DNA of 35,714 nucleotides from Rhodospirillales bacterium (GCA_028291345.1 JAQGIF010000257.1:1-35714); one strand, 5' to 3'. Positions 1-9,073 are shown, counted from the stretch's first letter. Notes: generated by a model from the letters alone, not told the origin. Translations and numbers: made by a program.

Positions 1-99
1 TTTCCGGTTTGGCCCTACAGCGCGGGCTGGGGCTATTATCCGACAGGTGGGTTGAGCCTGTTGATCATCATCATCGTCGTGATTCTGTTTGCGAGATAG
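1..99 (+). CDS. DUF3309-like small membrane protein, C-terminal end only
   Basis: The window opens inside a reading frame that runs from base 1 to a TAG at 97-99. The visible 32 residues have a WPYSAGWGYYPTGG segment followed by a nearly unbroken hydrophobic stretch (LLIIIIVVILFA). This matches the layout of the very short DUF3309 proteins, in which a WPHS/WPYS..WGY..GG motif precedes a C-terminal membrane helix. The function of that family is unknown. The start lies outside the window, so length and upstream context cannot be given. Confidence 0.7.
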   Translation, partial: FPVWPYSAGWGYYPTGGLSLLIIIIVVILFAR

Positions 100-192
100 G
101 CTACTTAAGCGACCACCTTCCGGTATCGTACCGGACAGTGGTATGCTTCTGTAAATTCGGTCGAAAATCGGCCAATTCTTGGGGAGGCAGCC

Positions 193-1917
193 ATGGTCGC
201 CAGTTATGATTGCGTAATTCGAGGTGGGACTGTCGTCGATGGGACCGGGCACGATCCCTTCATTGGGGATGTCGCCATAAAGGATGGGCGCATCGTCGAG
301 GTCGGGCAGATCGCCGGATCAGGCGCGGACGAGATCAATGCGGCCGGCCGGCTGGTGACGCCGGGCTTTATCGATATCCACACGCATTATGACGGTCAGG
401 CGATTTGGTCGTCCCGCATGAACCCATCTTCGTCGCATGGCGTTACGACGGTCGTGATGGGCAATTGCGGTGTCGGTTTCGCGCCCTGCCGCAAGGACGA
501 TCATGACATGCTGATCAATGTCATGGAGGGGGTCGAGGACATTCCCGGCGCCGTGATGTCGGCGGGGTTGGCGTGGGACTGGGAGACTTTTCCGGAATAT
601 CTCGACGCGCTGGATGCCCGACCCCGCGACATCGACACGGCGGCCTATCTCCCGCACTCGCCGCTGCGCGTCTATGCGATGGGCGAGCGTGGCGCGAACC
701 GCGAGGCCGCGACGCCGGACGATCTTGCCCGCATGCGCGGCCTGGCGCGCGAGGCGATCGAGGCTGGAGCAATGGGCTTCGCCACTTCGCGGCTCCATAT
801 CCACCGCACCGCCGACGGCGCGGCAATCCCCAGCTTTGCCACTGCCGAGACGGAATTGCAGGCGATCACCGGCGGAATGAAGGATGCCGGCAAAGGCATT
901 ATCCAGATGGTCATGGATTTCCCCGATGAGAATTGGGAGAATCTGGCGATGCTGCGCCGGCTCGCCCAGCAGTCGGGCAGGCCAGCGACATTCACGATGG
1001 GCTCCGGCAATAGCGGGCCGGAAGGGTGGCGCGAAGGGCTGAAGCGGGTCGAGGACGCCAATGCCAACGGCGTGTCGATCACGGCGCAGGTTTTCCCGCG
1101 CCCAATCGGGCTGGTGCAGGGCCACAATTTGTCGATCAATCCGTTCAGCGAATGTCCGACCTATAAGGCGATGGCCGGATTGTCCCTCGAAGAGAGGATC
1201 GCGGAAATGCGCAAGCCGGAAACCCGCGCGAAGCTGGTCAAGGAAAAGCCCGGCGAGGGCACGATGCTGGCGATGCTGGCGCGCAATTATGACTGGATGT
1301 TCCCGCTGTCCGACCCGCCGGATTACGAGCCGTCGGCCGAGACCAGCGTCGGCGCCACGGCGCGCCGGCTCGGCTTGACGCCGGAGGAGGTTATCTACGA
1401 CATGTTGCTCAAGGATGACGGCAAGGCGATGGTCTATGTCGCGCTGGGCAATTTCTACAATGCAAAGCTCGATTCGGTGGGCGAGATGCTCCAGCACAAG
1501 AATACGGTGCTGGGCTTGGGCGACGGTGGGGCGCATTACGGGATGATTTGCGACGCCAGTTATCCCACCTTCATGCTCTCGCACTGGACGCGCGACCGGG
1601 CGGAAGGGCGTCTGCCGATCGCGTGGGCAGTCAAGGCGCTGGCCCAGGATCCGGCGCGCGCGGTGGGGCTGAACGACCGGGGCATACTGGCGCCCGGCTA
1701 TAAGGCCGACATCAACATCATTGATTATGACAATCTGGCGCTGAACCAGCCGACCGTGGTCCACGACCTGCCGGCCGGCGGGCGGCGGCTCGACCAGACG
1801 GCACGCGGCTATGACGTGACGATGGTGGCCGGCAAGGTCATCTATCGCGGCGGCGAACCCACCGGCGAACTGCCGGGGCGGTTGGTAAGAGGGCCGCAGG
1901 AAATCCGGCCGAACTGA
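193..1917 (+). CDS. N-acyl-D-amino-acid deacylase family amidohydrolase (D-aminoacylase-like)
   Basis: The product is a 574-residue zinc amidohydrolase of the D-aminoacylase/amidohydrolase-3 type, expected to act in the cytoplasm on an amide or cyclic amide bond. The N-terminal beta-sandwich strand (DCVIRGGTVVDGTG) leads into the metal-binding DIHTHYDGQ motif (His63, His65). GVTTVVMGNCGVGFAP follows, whose Cys92 corresponds to the metal-ligand cysteine of D-aminoacylases. A LGLGDGGAH motif near residue 445 supplies the usual late aspartate. There is no signal peptide. The ATG at 193 has a GGAGG ribosome-binding site just upstream. It is first in a same-strand run with a second amidohydrolase and two AtuA-like genes, suggesting one catabolic function. 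Many family members are annotated as deacylases without proof, so the substrate is unknown. Confidence 0.85.
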   Translation: MVASYDCVIRGGTVVDGTGHDPFIGDVAIKDGRIVEVGQIAGSGADEINAAGRLVTPGFIDIHTHYDGQAIWSSRMNPSSSHGVTTVVMGNCGVGFAPCRKDDHDMLINVMEGVEDIPGAVMSAGLAWDWETFPEYLDALDARPRDIDTAAYLPHSPLRVYAMGERGANREAATPDDLARMRGLAREAIEAGAMGFATSRLHIHRTADGAAIPSFATAETELQAITGGMKDAGKGIIQMVMDFPDENWENLAMLRRLAQQSGRPATFTMGSGNSGPEGWREGLKRVEDANANGVSITAQVFPRPIGLVQGHNLSINPFSECPTYKAMAGLSLEERIAEMRKPETRAKLVKEKPGEGTMLAMLARNYDWMFPLSDPPDYEPSAETSVGATARRLGLTPEEVIYDMLLKDDGKAMVYVALGNFYNAKLDSVGEMLQHKNTVLGLGDGGAHYGMICDASYPTFMLSHWTRDRAEGRLPIAWAVKALAQDPARAVGLNDRGILAPGYKADINIIDYDNLALNQPTVVHDLPAGGRRLDQTARGYDVTMVAGKVIYRGGEPTGELPGRLVRGPQEIRPN

Positions 1918-1920
1918 GAT

Positions 1921-2016
1921 CGTCATTGCCAGCGGAGCGAAGCAATCCGGAGCCCGCGCCGTGAAGATGGGCGAGTTGCCCTGGATTGCTTCGTCGCTGC
2001 ACATCTCGCAATTACG
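1921..2016. repeat. Imperfect palindromic intergenic repeat, family A
   Basis: The left arm at 1921-1950 (CGTCATTGCCAGCGGAGCGA then AGCAATCCGG) is the approximate inverse of the right arm at 1981-2016 (CTGGATTGCTTCGTCGCTGC and onward to AATTACG). The AGCAATCC and CGTxATTGC parts are conserved and the middle has diverged. It fills most of the gap between two co-directional genes. Repeats of this kind (ATTGCTTCGTCGC...CTCGCAATGACG) are dispersed in many alphaproteobacterial genomes. The transcript could fold into a long hairpin that stabilises mRNA or attenuates readthrough. Confidence 0.75.
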
Positions 2017-2046
2017 AGATGATAGGAATGGGAACAGGAGAACATC

Positions 2047-3219
2047 ATGGCTGCATCCGACGGCTATCGTTTTATCGACAGCGACACCCACCTGACCGAG
2101 CCGCCGGATGTGTGGACGGCGCGCGTTCCGGCGAGGTGGAAGGATAAGGTTCCGCATGTCCGCTGGGTCGAAGAGACCAAATCGGACAGCTGGTTCGTCG
2201 GAGACAAGAAGATGTTCGATGTCGGCGGAAGCGCCAATGCCGGCTGGCCCGAACCGTTCCCGAGCCATCCACCGACTTTGGCCGACGCCCATCCGGCTTC
2301 GTATGACGCATCAGCACGGCTCAAGTATATGGACAGCATCGGCTGCTGGGCCCAGGTGGTCTATCCCAATGTCGGCGGGTTTGGTAGCCAGGAATTCCTG
2401 AAGATGGGTGATTCCCAACTGATGCTGGCCTGTGTCCAGGCCTATAACGATTTCCAGCGGGACTGGGCCTCGCCTGACCCGCGCCGCTTCGTCACCATGA
2501 TTGCGCTACCATTCTGGAATGTCGAACAGGCGGTCAAGGAAATCGAACGGTCGGCCAAGAACGGTCACAAGGGTGTGCTATTCACGGCCGCGCCGCAGGA
2601 TTACGGCCTGCCGGTGCTGGCCGACCACCACTGGGACCCGCTATGGGCGGCCGCCCAGGATCATGACCTGCCGATCAGCTTCCATATCGGCAGCGGCGAC
2701 TTCCTGGACGAGGCCAAGGACAACTACACACCGAAACGGTTGAAAGCGGACGGCTGGGCCGCGACCTACGCGCGGACGACCACCAATCTGCTGCTCAGCA
2801 ACGCGATGCAGCTGGGCGACTTGCTGCTGTCCGGCGTCCTGCCGCGCTATCCCAATCTCAAATTCGTGTCGGTCGAAAGTGGCATCGGCTGGATACCCTT
2901 CCTGCTGGAATCGACCGACTACCATTTCGACGCAGCCGCAATGGCCAAGAGCCGGCCGGAATTCAAAATGAAGCCCAGCGAATATTTCCAACGCCAGGTT
3001 TATGGCTGCTACTGGTTCGAAAAAGGTGTGACTGACCAGTTGCTGAATAAGGTCGGCGTCGACAAGATCATGTTCGAGACCGACTTCCCGCACGTCACCT
3101 GCCTCTACGGCAATATCGACGAATCGATCGAAGCCGGCATCGGCGATAAATCCGACGCCATTAAGCGTAAGATTCTATTCGACAACGCGGCGGGGCTCTA
3201 CAAGATCGCGCTGAATTAA
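2047..3219 (+). CDS. Amidohydrolase family 2 metal-dependent hydrolase
   Basis: This 390-residue protein fits the amidohydrolase-2 (ACMSD-like TIM barrel) superfamily, which contains decarboxylases and hydrolases of aromatic and keto acids. It starts with the family's FIDSDTHLTEPPDVW segment, where the D-x-H motif replaces the classical HxH pair. Further metal-site segments are DLPISFHIGSGD (near residue 213), VSVESGIGWIPF (near residue 278) and METDFPH-type FETDFPHVTCLYG (near residue 343). The ATG at 2047 follows an AGGAG ribosome-binding site with seven bases of spacing. It lies between the D-aminoacylase-like gene and the AtuA pair and probably works on an intermediate of the same unknown pathway. 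Confidence 0.85.
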   Translation: MAASDGYRFIDSDTHLTEPPDVWTARVPARWKDKVPHVRWVEETKSDSWFVGDKKMFDVGGSANAGWPEPFPSHPPTLADAHPASYDASARLKYMDSIGCWAQVVYPNVGGFGSQEFLKMGDSQLMLACVQAYNDFQRDWASPDPRRFVTMIALPFWNVEQAVKEIERSAKNGHKGVLFTAAPQDYGLPVLADHHWDPLWAAAQDHDLPISFHIGSGDFLDEAKDNYTPKRLKADGWAATYARTTTNLLLSNAMQLGDLLLSGVLPRYPNLKFVSVESGIGWIPFLLESTDYHFDAAAMAKSRPEFKMKPSEYFQRQVYGCYWFEKGVTDQLLNKVGVDKIMFETDFPHVTCLYGNIDESIEAGIGDKSDAIKRKILFDNAAGLYKIALN

Positions 3220-3242
3220 CCATTCATCCAGGCGGAAATCCT

Positions 3243-5045
3243 ATGACTGATAAGATCGTCCGCATCGGCGGCGCGTCGGGTGCGTTTGTCGATAGCGCGA
3301 TTGCGGTGCCGCAGCTTTTGACAGTGCCGGGAATTGACTATCTGATCTTCGATTATCTGGCCGAAGGCTCGATGGGCGTGTTCGGCAGGATGCAGAACGC
3401 CAATCCGGCGTCGGGCTATCTGCCCGATTTCGTCGATGTCCATGTCGGCCCCTATTTGCGGGACATCAAGGCGAAGGGCGTCAAGATCGTCGCGAATGCC
3501 GGCGGGCTGAATCCCGAAGGACTGGCAGACGCATTACGGAAAAGGGCGGAGGAGCAGGGTGTGAAGCTCAGCATCGCGACGGTCGATGGCGACGATCTGC
3601 GCCCGCGCATCGATGAGCTCCGCGCCAGGGGCATCGCCGAGATGTTCACCGGTGCGCCGTTTCCCGAAAAGATACTCACCATCAACGCCTATTTCGGCGG
3701 TTTTCCGATCGCCAACGCGCTGGCGCGGGGCGCCGACATCGTGATTACCGGCCGGGTGGTCGACAGTGCGCTGATCCTCGGGCCGTTGATCCATGAGTTC
3801 GGATGGAAGCCGACCGACTATGACCTGCTGTCGGCGGGCACGGTCGCCGGCCATCTTCTGGAATGCGGTGCGCAGGTCAGCGGCGGCACCTTCACCGACT
3901 GGCAGGATGTGCCGGACTGGGCCCATACCGGCTATCCGGTCGGCGAATGCCGCGCCGACGGCAGTTGCGTCATCACCAAGCCGGAAGGCACCGGCGGGCT
4001 GGTCTCTGTCGGCACCGTCGCCGAGCAGTTGATGTATGAGGTCAGCGACCCGCAAGCCTATTTCGTGCCCGACGTGGTGGTCGATTTCACCACCTGCAAG
4101 CTGAAGCAGGAGGGACCCCATCGCGTCCGTGTTTCAGGCGCCACCGGCTATGCCCCGACTTCCACCTACAAGGTCAGCGTTACCTATGACGATGGCTGGC
4201 GTTCGGTGGCGCTGCAACCGATTATCGGCGTCGATGCGGTGAAGCGGGCGGAGCGCCAGGGGGCGGCGATATTGGAGCGGACACGGGAGATGCTGCGCGA
4301 CCGCAACCTCGCCGACTGGCGGCTGTCTCATATGGAAATATTGGGCAATGAGGCCGGTTATGGCGCACGCTCCAACAACCTCAGTAACAGCCGCGAAGTC
4401 ATCATGAAGCTGGTAGTGGAGCATGACGACAGGCGCGCCGCCGATCTGTTCTGGCGCGAGCAGAACTCCGCGATCATGAATATGTCGGTTGGCACGTCGA
4501 TCGGCTTCGGGGGCATGGCGACGCCGATCACCCAGCATTTCTCGTTCCTGATCGACAAAACGGAACTCGAAGCCACCGTGACGGTCGGCGGCGAAACGCG
4601 GGTCGTGAAGGTTCCGACGGATGGCGGGTACAGGCCCGAACGAACGGTCCGCCCGCCGGTGCCCGCCCCGCCGGAAGGGACGATCACCGCGTCGGTGCCG
4701 CTGGTGTCCTTGGCCTGGGCGCGCAGCGGCGAAAAGGGCAATCTGTTCAATGTCGCCGTGATCGCTCGCCAGCCCGATTATCTGGGCTATATCAGGCAGG
4801 CGTTGACGCCGGCGGCGGTGGCCGACTGGTACAGGCACTTCCTGCCCGATGACCGGCAGGCCCGGATCGATCTCTATGAGGTGCCGGGGATCGGCGCGCT
4901 GAATTACGTCGTGAACGATTCGATGGCCGGCGGCATCAATAAGTCGCCACGGCTAGATTCCGGCGCCAAGGGCATGGCGCAGCAATTACTGGAATTCCCG
5001 GTGCCCGTGCCGGCTTCGGTGGCGGCCGCCGTCCGGGCCGCCTAA
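3243..5045 (+). CDS. AtuA-like acyclic terpene utilisation family protein (DUF1446), copy 1
   Basis: The 600-residue protein has the two-part architecture of AtuA-like proteins. A large DUF1446 domain (about residues 1-450) contains DYLIFDYLAEGSMG, VANAGGLNP, DIVITGRVVDSALILGPLIHEFGW and LECGAQVSGGTF. A C-terminal AtuA-like domain (about residues 475-590) contains LAWARSGEKGNLFNVAVIAR and ALNYVVNDSMAGGIN. In Pseudomonas, AtuA belongs to the citronellol/geraniol gene cluster, but its reaction is undefined. No carboxylase, acyl-CoA dehydrogenase or thiolase of that pathway is visible here. The gene starts 23 bases after the amidohydrolase-2 stop, and its stop is followed three bases later by a close paralogue. 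Confidence 0.88.
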   Translation: MTDKIVRIGGASGAFVDSAIAVPQLLTVPGIDYLIFDYLAEGSMGVFGRMQNANPASGYLPDFVDVHVGPYLRDIKAKGVKIVANAGGLNPEGLADALRKRAEEQGVKLSIATVDGDDLRPRIDELRARGIAEMFTGAPFPEKILTINAYFGGFPIANALARGADIVITGRVVDSALILGPLIHEFGWKPTDYDLLSAGTVAGHLLECGAQVSGGTFTDWQDVPDWAHTGYPVGECRADGSCVITKPEGTGGLVSVGTVAEQLMYEVSDPQAYFVPDVVVDFTTCKLKQEGPHRVRVSGATGYAPTSTYKVSVTYDDGWRSVALQPIIGVDAVKRAERQGAAILERTREMLRDRNLADWRLSHMEILGNEAGYGARSNNLSNSREVIMKLVVEHDDRRAADLFWREQNSAIMNMSVGTSIGFGGMATPITQHFSFLIDKTELEATVTVGGETRVVKVPTDGGYRPERTVRPPVPAPPEGTITASVPLVSLAWARSGEKGNLFNVAVIARQPDYLGYIRQALTPAAVADWYRHFLPDDRQARIDLYEVPGIGALNYVVNDSMAGGINKSPRLDSGAKGMAQQLLEFPVPVPASVAAAVRAA

Positions 5046-5048
5046 AGG

Positions 5049-6854
5049 ATGACCGGCAAAATCGTCAAGATCGGCGGCGCGGCGGGCGCGTCGATCGATA
5101 GCGCCATTGCCGTGCCGCAACTGCTGGGCGTTCCAGGGATCAATTATCTGATCTTCGACTATCTGGGCGAGGGGGCGATGGGCCTGTTCGCCAAGCTGCA
5201 GCAGGCCGATCCGAACTCGGGCTATATGACGGACTTTATCGATGTCCATGTCGCGCCCTATATGAGCGAACTGAAGGCCAAGGGCGTGAAGTTCGTCGCC
5301 AATGCCGGGGCGCTGAACCCGCGGGGGCTGGCGACGGCATTGGCCAAGAGGGCGGATGAGCTGGGGGTGGCGCTCAAGATCGGTGTTGTCGATGGCGACG
5401 ATCTGCGCGGTCGGGTGGAGGAACTGCGCCGCGAAGGTCATCGCGATATGTTCTCTGGCGCGCCGTTTCCCGATACGGTGCTCAGCATCAATGCCTATCT
5501 CGGCGGGTTTCCGATCGCCGCTGCGCTGGCGGAGGGGGCGGATATCGTCGTTACCGGTCGGGTGGTCGACAGCGCGCTGATCCTGGGGCCGCTGATCCAT
5601 GAGTTCGGCTGGAAGCCGACCGATTACGATCTGCTGGCCGCGGGCACGGCGGCGGGGCATCTCCTGGAATGCGGCGCGCAGTCGACCGGCGGCACTTTTA
5701 CCGACTGGCGCGATGTGCCGGATTGGGCGCATGCTGGCTACCCGGTGGGCGAGTGCCATGCCGATGGCACCATCGTGTTGACCAAGCCCGAGGGTTCCGG
5801 CGGGCTGTGTTCGATCGGGACCGTGGCCGAGCAGCTGCTCTATGAGGTCAGCGATCCGCAATCCTATATCGTGCCGGACGTGGTCTGCGACTTTAGCGGC
5901 GTGAGATTGGAGCAGATCGGCCCCGACCGGGTGTCGGTGCGCAATGTGAGGGGATATGCGCCGACCGCGACCTATAAGGTCTGCGTGACCTACGAGGATG
6001 GGTGGCGCGCCGTGTCGGTAATGCCGATTGTTGGGGTCGAGGCGCCGGCTAAGGCCGAGCGGCAGGCGGCGGCGATATTGGAGCGGACGCGCGAGATGCT
6101 GCGCGACCGCAATCTAGGCGATTTGCGCATGACCCATGTCGAGGTGCTGGCGGGCGAGGGCAGTTACGGCGCCCACGCACGAGGCACCACGGCGCGCGAG
6201 GCGATCTGCAAGGTCGCGGTGGAGCATGACGACAAGCGCGCGATCGACATTTTCTGGCGCGAGCAATTCTCGGCGATGATGAACATGTCGGTCGGCACGA
6301 CGATCGGCAGCCTGTCCGGATTCGGCCGCATGCCGGGGCCGGTGACAAAGATGTTCTCGTTCCTGATCGACAAGCCGCGGGTCCTGGCCCGAGTGCAGGC
6401 CGGTGGGCACCACGTGAGCTTCGAAGCTGGCGGGACGGATGTGTTTCGGTCGCCGATGATCGTGCGCCCTCCTGCCCCGACGGAACCGTCGGATGCGGAT
6501 CCAGTGACGACAGTGCCGCTGATCGCGCTGGCCTGGGCGCGCAGCGGCGACAAGGGCGATCTGTTCAATGTGGGGGTGATCGCGCGGCGGCCGGACTGGC
6601 TGCCTTATATCCGTGCCGCCCTGACGCCGGTGGCGGTGGCAGAATGGTACAGCCATTTCGGCCCTTCGCATGTCGACCGCTATGACCTGCCGGGCCTCCA
6701 TGCGCTGAATTTCGTCGTGCACGAATCGCTCGCCGGCGGGATCAACTCCTCGCCCAGGCTCGATGCGGCGGCCAAAGGCATGGCGCAGCAATTGCTGGAA
6801 TTTCCGGTTCCGGTGTCGCCTGGGATTGCGGCTTCTCTAACCCCCTCGAAATAA
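5049..6854 (+). CDS. AtuA-like acyclic terpene utilisation family protein (DUF1446), copy 2
   Basis: This 601-residue protein is collinear with the gene just upstream and, by eye, identical at well over half of its residues. Long blocks are unchanged, such as TGRVVDSALILGPLIHEFGW and KGMAQQLLEFPVPV. It has the same DUF1446 domain followed by the AtuA-like C-terminal domain (LAWARSGDKGDLFNVGVIAR). The start ATG lies in TAAAGGATG, three bases after the previous stop, with the AAGG serving as ribosome-binding site, so the two are surely co-translated. The pair is a tandem duplication that has since diverged, possibly giving a hetero-oligomer or two substrate specificities. No biochemical role can be assigned. 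Confidence 0.88.
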   Translation: MTGKIVKIGGAAGASIDSAIAVPQLLGVPGINYLIFDYLGEGAMGLFAKLQQADPNSGYMTDFIDVHVAPYMSELKAKGVKFVANAGALNPRGLATALAKRADELGVALKIGVVDGDDLRGRVEELRREGHRDMFSGAPFPDTVLSINAYLGGFPIAAALAEGADIVVTGRVVDSALILGPLIHEFGWKPTDYDLLAAGTAAGHLLECGAQSTGGTFTDWRDVPDWAHAGYPVGECHADGTIVLTKPEGSGGLCSIGTVAEQLLYEVSDPQSYIVPDVVCDFSGVRLEQIGPDRVSVRNVRGYAPTATYKVCVTYEDGWRAVSVMPIVGVEAPAKAERQAAAILERTREMLRDRNLGDLRMTHVEVLAGEGSYGAHARGTTAREAICKVAVEHDDKRAIDIFWREQFSAMMNMSVGTTIGSLSGFGRMPGPVTKMFSFLIDKPRVLARVQAGGHHVSFEAGGTDVFRSPMIVRPPAPTEPSDADPVTTVPLIALAWARSGDKGDLFNVGVIARRPDWLPYIRAALTPVAVAEWYSHFGPSHVDRYDLPGLHALNFVVHESLAGGINSSPRLDAAAKGMAQQLLEFPVPVSPGIAASLTPSK

Positions 6855-6866
6855 GGCATAAACTTT

Positions 6867-6897
6867 CGTCGCTGCGCTTCTCGCAGTGGCAATTCGT
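6867..6897. repeat. Degenerate half copy of palindromic repeat family A
   Basis: The segment CGTCGCTGCGCTTCTCGCAG followed by TGGCAATTCGTG resembles the right arm of the repeat at 1921-2016 (CGTCGCTGCACATCTCGCA, ATTACG). The matching left arm is missing. It lies between the second AtuA-like gene and the SRPBCC gene and reaches almost to the latter's ribosome-binding site. Confidence 0.45.
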
Positions 6898-6916
6898 GCC
6901 TAACCGAGGATTTGAA

Positions 6917-7423
6917 GTGCCCGATAATTTCGACCCTATAACCGGATTCGATCCGGCGAATGTTGCGCGTTCCGAAACCGTCGAGATCAATGCTCCGGCC
7001 TCGCTCGTTTGGGAAATCCTGACCGATCTGCCGCGTTACGGCGAATGGAACCCGTTCTGCGTGAAGGCGGTATCGACGCTGGAGATCGGCGCGCCGATTT
7101 ACATGACGCTCGCAAATTTCTGGAACGACCAGCTGGCGCTGAATATCGAATATGTGTGCGCCGTCGAGCCGGAACGAGTGCTGTCCTGGGAGTTGAAGCA
7201 TACGCCGGAATGGCCCTATGCCGCGCGCCGCGACCAGGTGATCACGGCGCTGGGGCCGGATCGCTGTTCCTATTACACGACCGACGAATTTTACGGCGAT
7301 ACGGGCGTGCATGTGATGCGGTTCTGCGGTGGCTGGGTGAAGGCCGCGTTCGACGGCGCGGCGCGGGCGTTGAAGACGCGCGCCGAGGTGATCTACGCCC
7401 ATGGCAATCGCGCTGGCAAATAG
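6917..7423 (+). CDS. SRPBCC family protein
   Basis: The 168-residue product has the START/Bet v1-like (SRPBCC) pattern. An opening strand SETVEINAPASLVWEILTDLPRYGEWNPFC is followed by a strand-rich body with ALNIEYVCAVEPERVLSWELKH and a C-terminal helix containing FDGAARALKTRAE. Such proteins bind hydrophobic ligands in a cavity and include cyclases, hydratases and ligand carriers. The GTG at 6917 was chosen because a GAGGA ribosome-binding site sits six bases before it. An in-frame GTG at 6896 would add seven residues but has no such site and lies in repeat-derived sequence. It is last in the forward cluster and ends three bases from the convergent fusion gene. Confidence 0.75.
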   Translation: MPDNFDPITGFDPANVARSETVEINAPASLVWEILTDLPRYGEWNPFCVKAVSTLEIGAPIYMTLANFWNDQLALNIEYVCAVEPERVLSWELKHTPEWPYAARRDQVITALGPDRCSYYTTDEFYGDTGVHVMRFCGGWVKAAFDGAARALKTRAEVIYAHGNRAGK

Positions 7424-7426
7424 GCT

Positions 7427-9073
7427 TCAGAACCAGCGGAACCATTTCGCTTTGGGCGGGGAGTCATCGGGCTTGCCGTCGAGGTAGAAATACTGGCCGC
7501 CGCCGGGATGCCGGCAGACCCTGCGCATGTCGGCCCGCCGGCTGATCGCGCTGTAATGCGAGATCATCGAGCGCCGCTCCGCGTCCGGCCGATCGGGTAG
7601 AGAGCCGCGATGAACAAGGCGCGAATGCCAGATCAGCACATCGCCCTTGGCCCCGAGAAACCGCTGGGGCTTGAGGCCGGTGCGGGCGATTTCCTGCTCG
7701 AAGAAGGGCGTCAATAAGCGCTCCGACGCCCAAGGCCAGCTGGGATCGTCGCCATTGGCGTAGCCCAGCTTCTCCAGCACCTTAGCCTGGCGAATAACCG
7801 GCCAGCGATGGGATCCCGGCACATATTCGAACGGTCCAGCATCGGGCTGGATCTGGTCAAGGGCGGTCCACACCCCGGCATAGTGCCCGTTGACTTGGGG
7901 CGGGTTGAGATAGTCGTCCTGGTGCCAATCGCGTTCGGTGCTGACCCAGCCGGTCAGGTTAAGATGCAACGCGACCGGCTCGCCCAATAGATGTTCCAGC
8001 ATGTCGGTCAAGGGCTTGTACAGGCACAGATCCCGAATCTCCGGTACGTTCATATAGGGGGTCGATGAAAGCCAGCCCTGGCGGTGCGAGACCTGGCTAC
8101 GGATGGCGCAATAGCGTTCGACCAGATCGTCTGGGATCAACTTGGGCAGAATAACGTAGCCCTGTTCCCGCCAAGCGCGCTGTTCAGGCGAGAGCTTGGC
8201 GACATCAACCTTGGCGCGATCCATCGGGGGCAAGTCGCGGTCATCCACCGCGGCGCTGAGATCGGCCCAAGTGAGCTTGCTTTCTGCCATGCGACGCGCT
8301 TTGACGCGCAGAAATCCGTCATTGTCCGCGCCGCCGAATTGCTCGATGGCGACGCGCCGGAAACCCAGCGTATCGAGAAGTCGCCGCACACTCGCGGGCG
8401 TGAAATAGTTTAGGTAGCAGTTCGGGATGAATAGATTGCTATTCCATCCGGCACGCTTGCTCTCGGAGGAGTTGAAGTTAGGCAAGGTTAGATAGAGAAG
8501 GCCGCCCGGCTTCAGCGCAGCTGTGCAAGCTTCAAGGAAGGCATGGGGGTCGGCGACGAATTGCAGCACGTCGATCGAAATGACGACATCCTGAGACGCC
8601 GGCGGCACCGAAGCCTTTTCCATCGTGGAGATTTCGATCGGCAACCGCAGATATTTTCGGCCGATCGCGGCGACGGCGGCCCAGGGATCGACACCGCGCA
8701 CCGCCCAGCCATGGCTGCGGAACTGCACCAGCACCTGCCCCACGCCGCAGCCCACATCGAGGATCGCCGGCGGTTCGGATGAGGCGACCTGTGTCCGCGC
8801 GGTGCGGTCTAGCTCGGTACTGCCAATATCGGCGACGTAGAAATTACAGGCGCTGTAGTCGAGCATCTCCCAATCGGCATAATAGGCCTCGGCTGAATCC
8901 GCCGAGAAATCCTGGGGTATGCGCGGCCAGATAAAGGTGAAGTCGCAGGTTGCGCAGGCGAATGCCTCGCAGCCGCGATCTGGCGCGGCCCAAACGGGAA
9001 AACCCGCCGGCTGACCGCAGATGGGGCAGGCGACGGACGTGTCGGCCTCGGGCTTCAGCGATCGGCTAATCAT
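7427..9073 (-). CDS. Methyltransferase-phytanoyl-CoA dioxygenase family fusion protein
   Basis: The 548-residue protein joins two enzymes. Residues 16-43 form a CPIC...CATC zinc ribbon of the type seen in surface-glycan methyltransferases. Residues 100-260 are a class I SAM methyltransferase, with ILDVGCGVG (104-112) as motif I and LKPGGLLYLTLPNF as a later motif. Residues about 300-548 are a PhyH-type Fe(II)/2-oxoglutarate hydroxylase with His384 and Asp386 (WHQDD), distal His488 (VHRGS) and an Arg at 500/501 for 2-oxoglutarate. All key residues appear intact, so both halves could be active. Its ATG overlaps the stop of the upstream methyltransferase gene (ATGA at 9070-9073), implying translational coupling. 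It plausibly methylates and hydroxylates the same small molecule or glycan; the substrate is unknown. Confidence 0.85.
   Translation of the reverse strand: MISRSLKPEADTSVACPICGQPAGFPVWAAPDRGCEAFACATCDFTFIWPRIPQDFSADSAEAYYADWEMLDYSACNFYVADIGSTELDRTARTQVASSEPPAILDVGCGVGQVLVQFRSHGWAVRGVDPWAAVAAIGRKYLRLPIEISTMEKASVPPASQDVVISIDVLQFVADPHAFLEACTAALKPGGLLYLTLPNFNSSESKRAGWNSNLFIPNCYLNYFTPASVRRLLDTLGFRRVAIEQFGGADNDGFLRVKARRMAESKLTWADLSAAVDDRDLPPMDRAKVDVAKLSPEQRAWREQGYVILPKLIPDDLVERYCAIRSQVSHRQGWLSSTPYMNVPEIRDLCLYKPLTDMLEHLLGEPVALHLNLTGWVSTERDWHQDDYLNPPQVNGHYAGVWTALDQIQPDAGPFEYVPGSHRWPVIRQAKVLEKLGYANGDDPSWPWASERLLTPFFEQEIARTGLKPQRFLGAKGDVLIWHSRLVHRGSLPDRPDAERRSMISHYSAISRRADMRRVCRHPGGGQYFYLDGKPDDSPPKAKWFRWF

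Noticed and set aside
61-90. ATC/ATCAT run as a microsatellite
   Set aside because: It encodes the isoleucine-rich membrane helix of the DUF3309-like protein and is too short and irregular to be a repeat locus.
319-2292. Long open reverse frame of 657 codons opposite the two amidohydrolase genes
   Set aside because: It mirrors two genes with clear family motifs and good ribosome-binding sites, shows no recognisable domain, and is rich in Arg/His/Gln as expected for an antisense shadow in GC-rich DNA.
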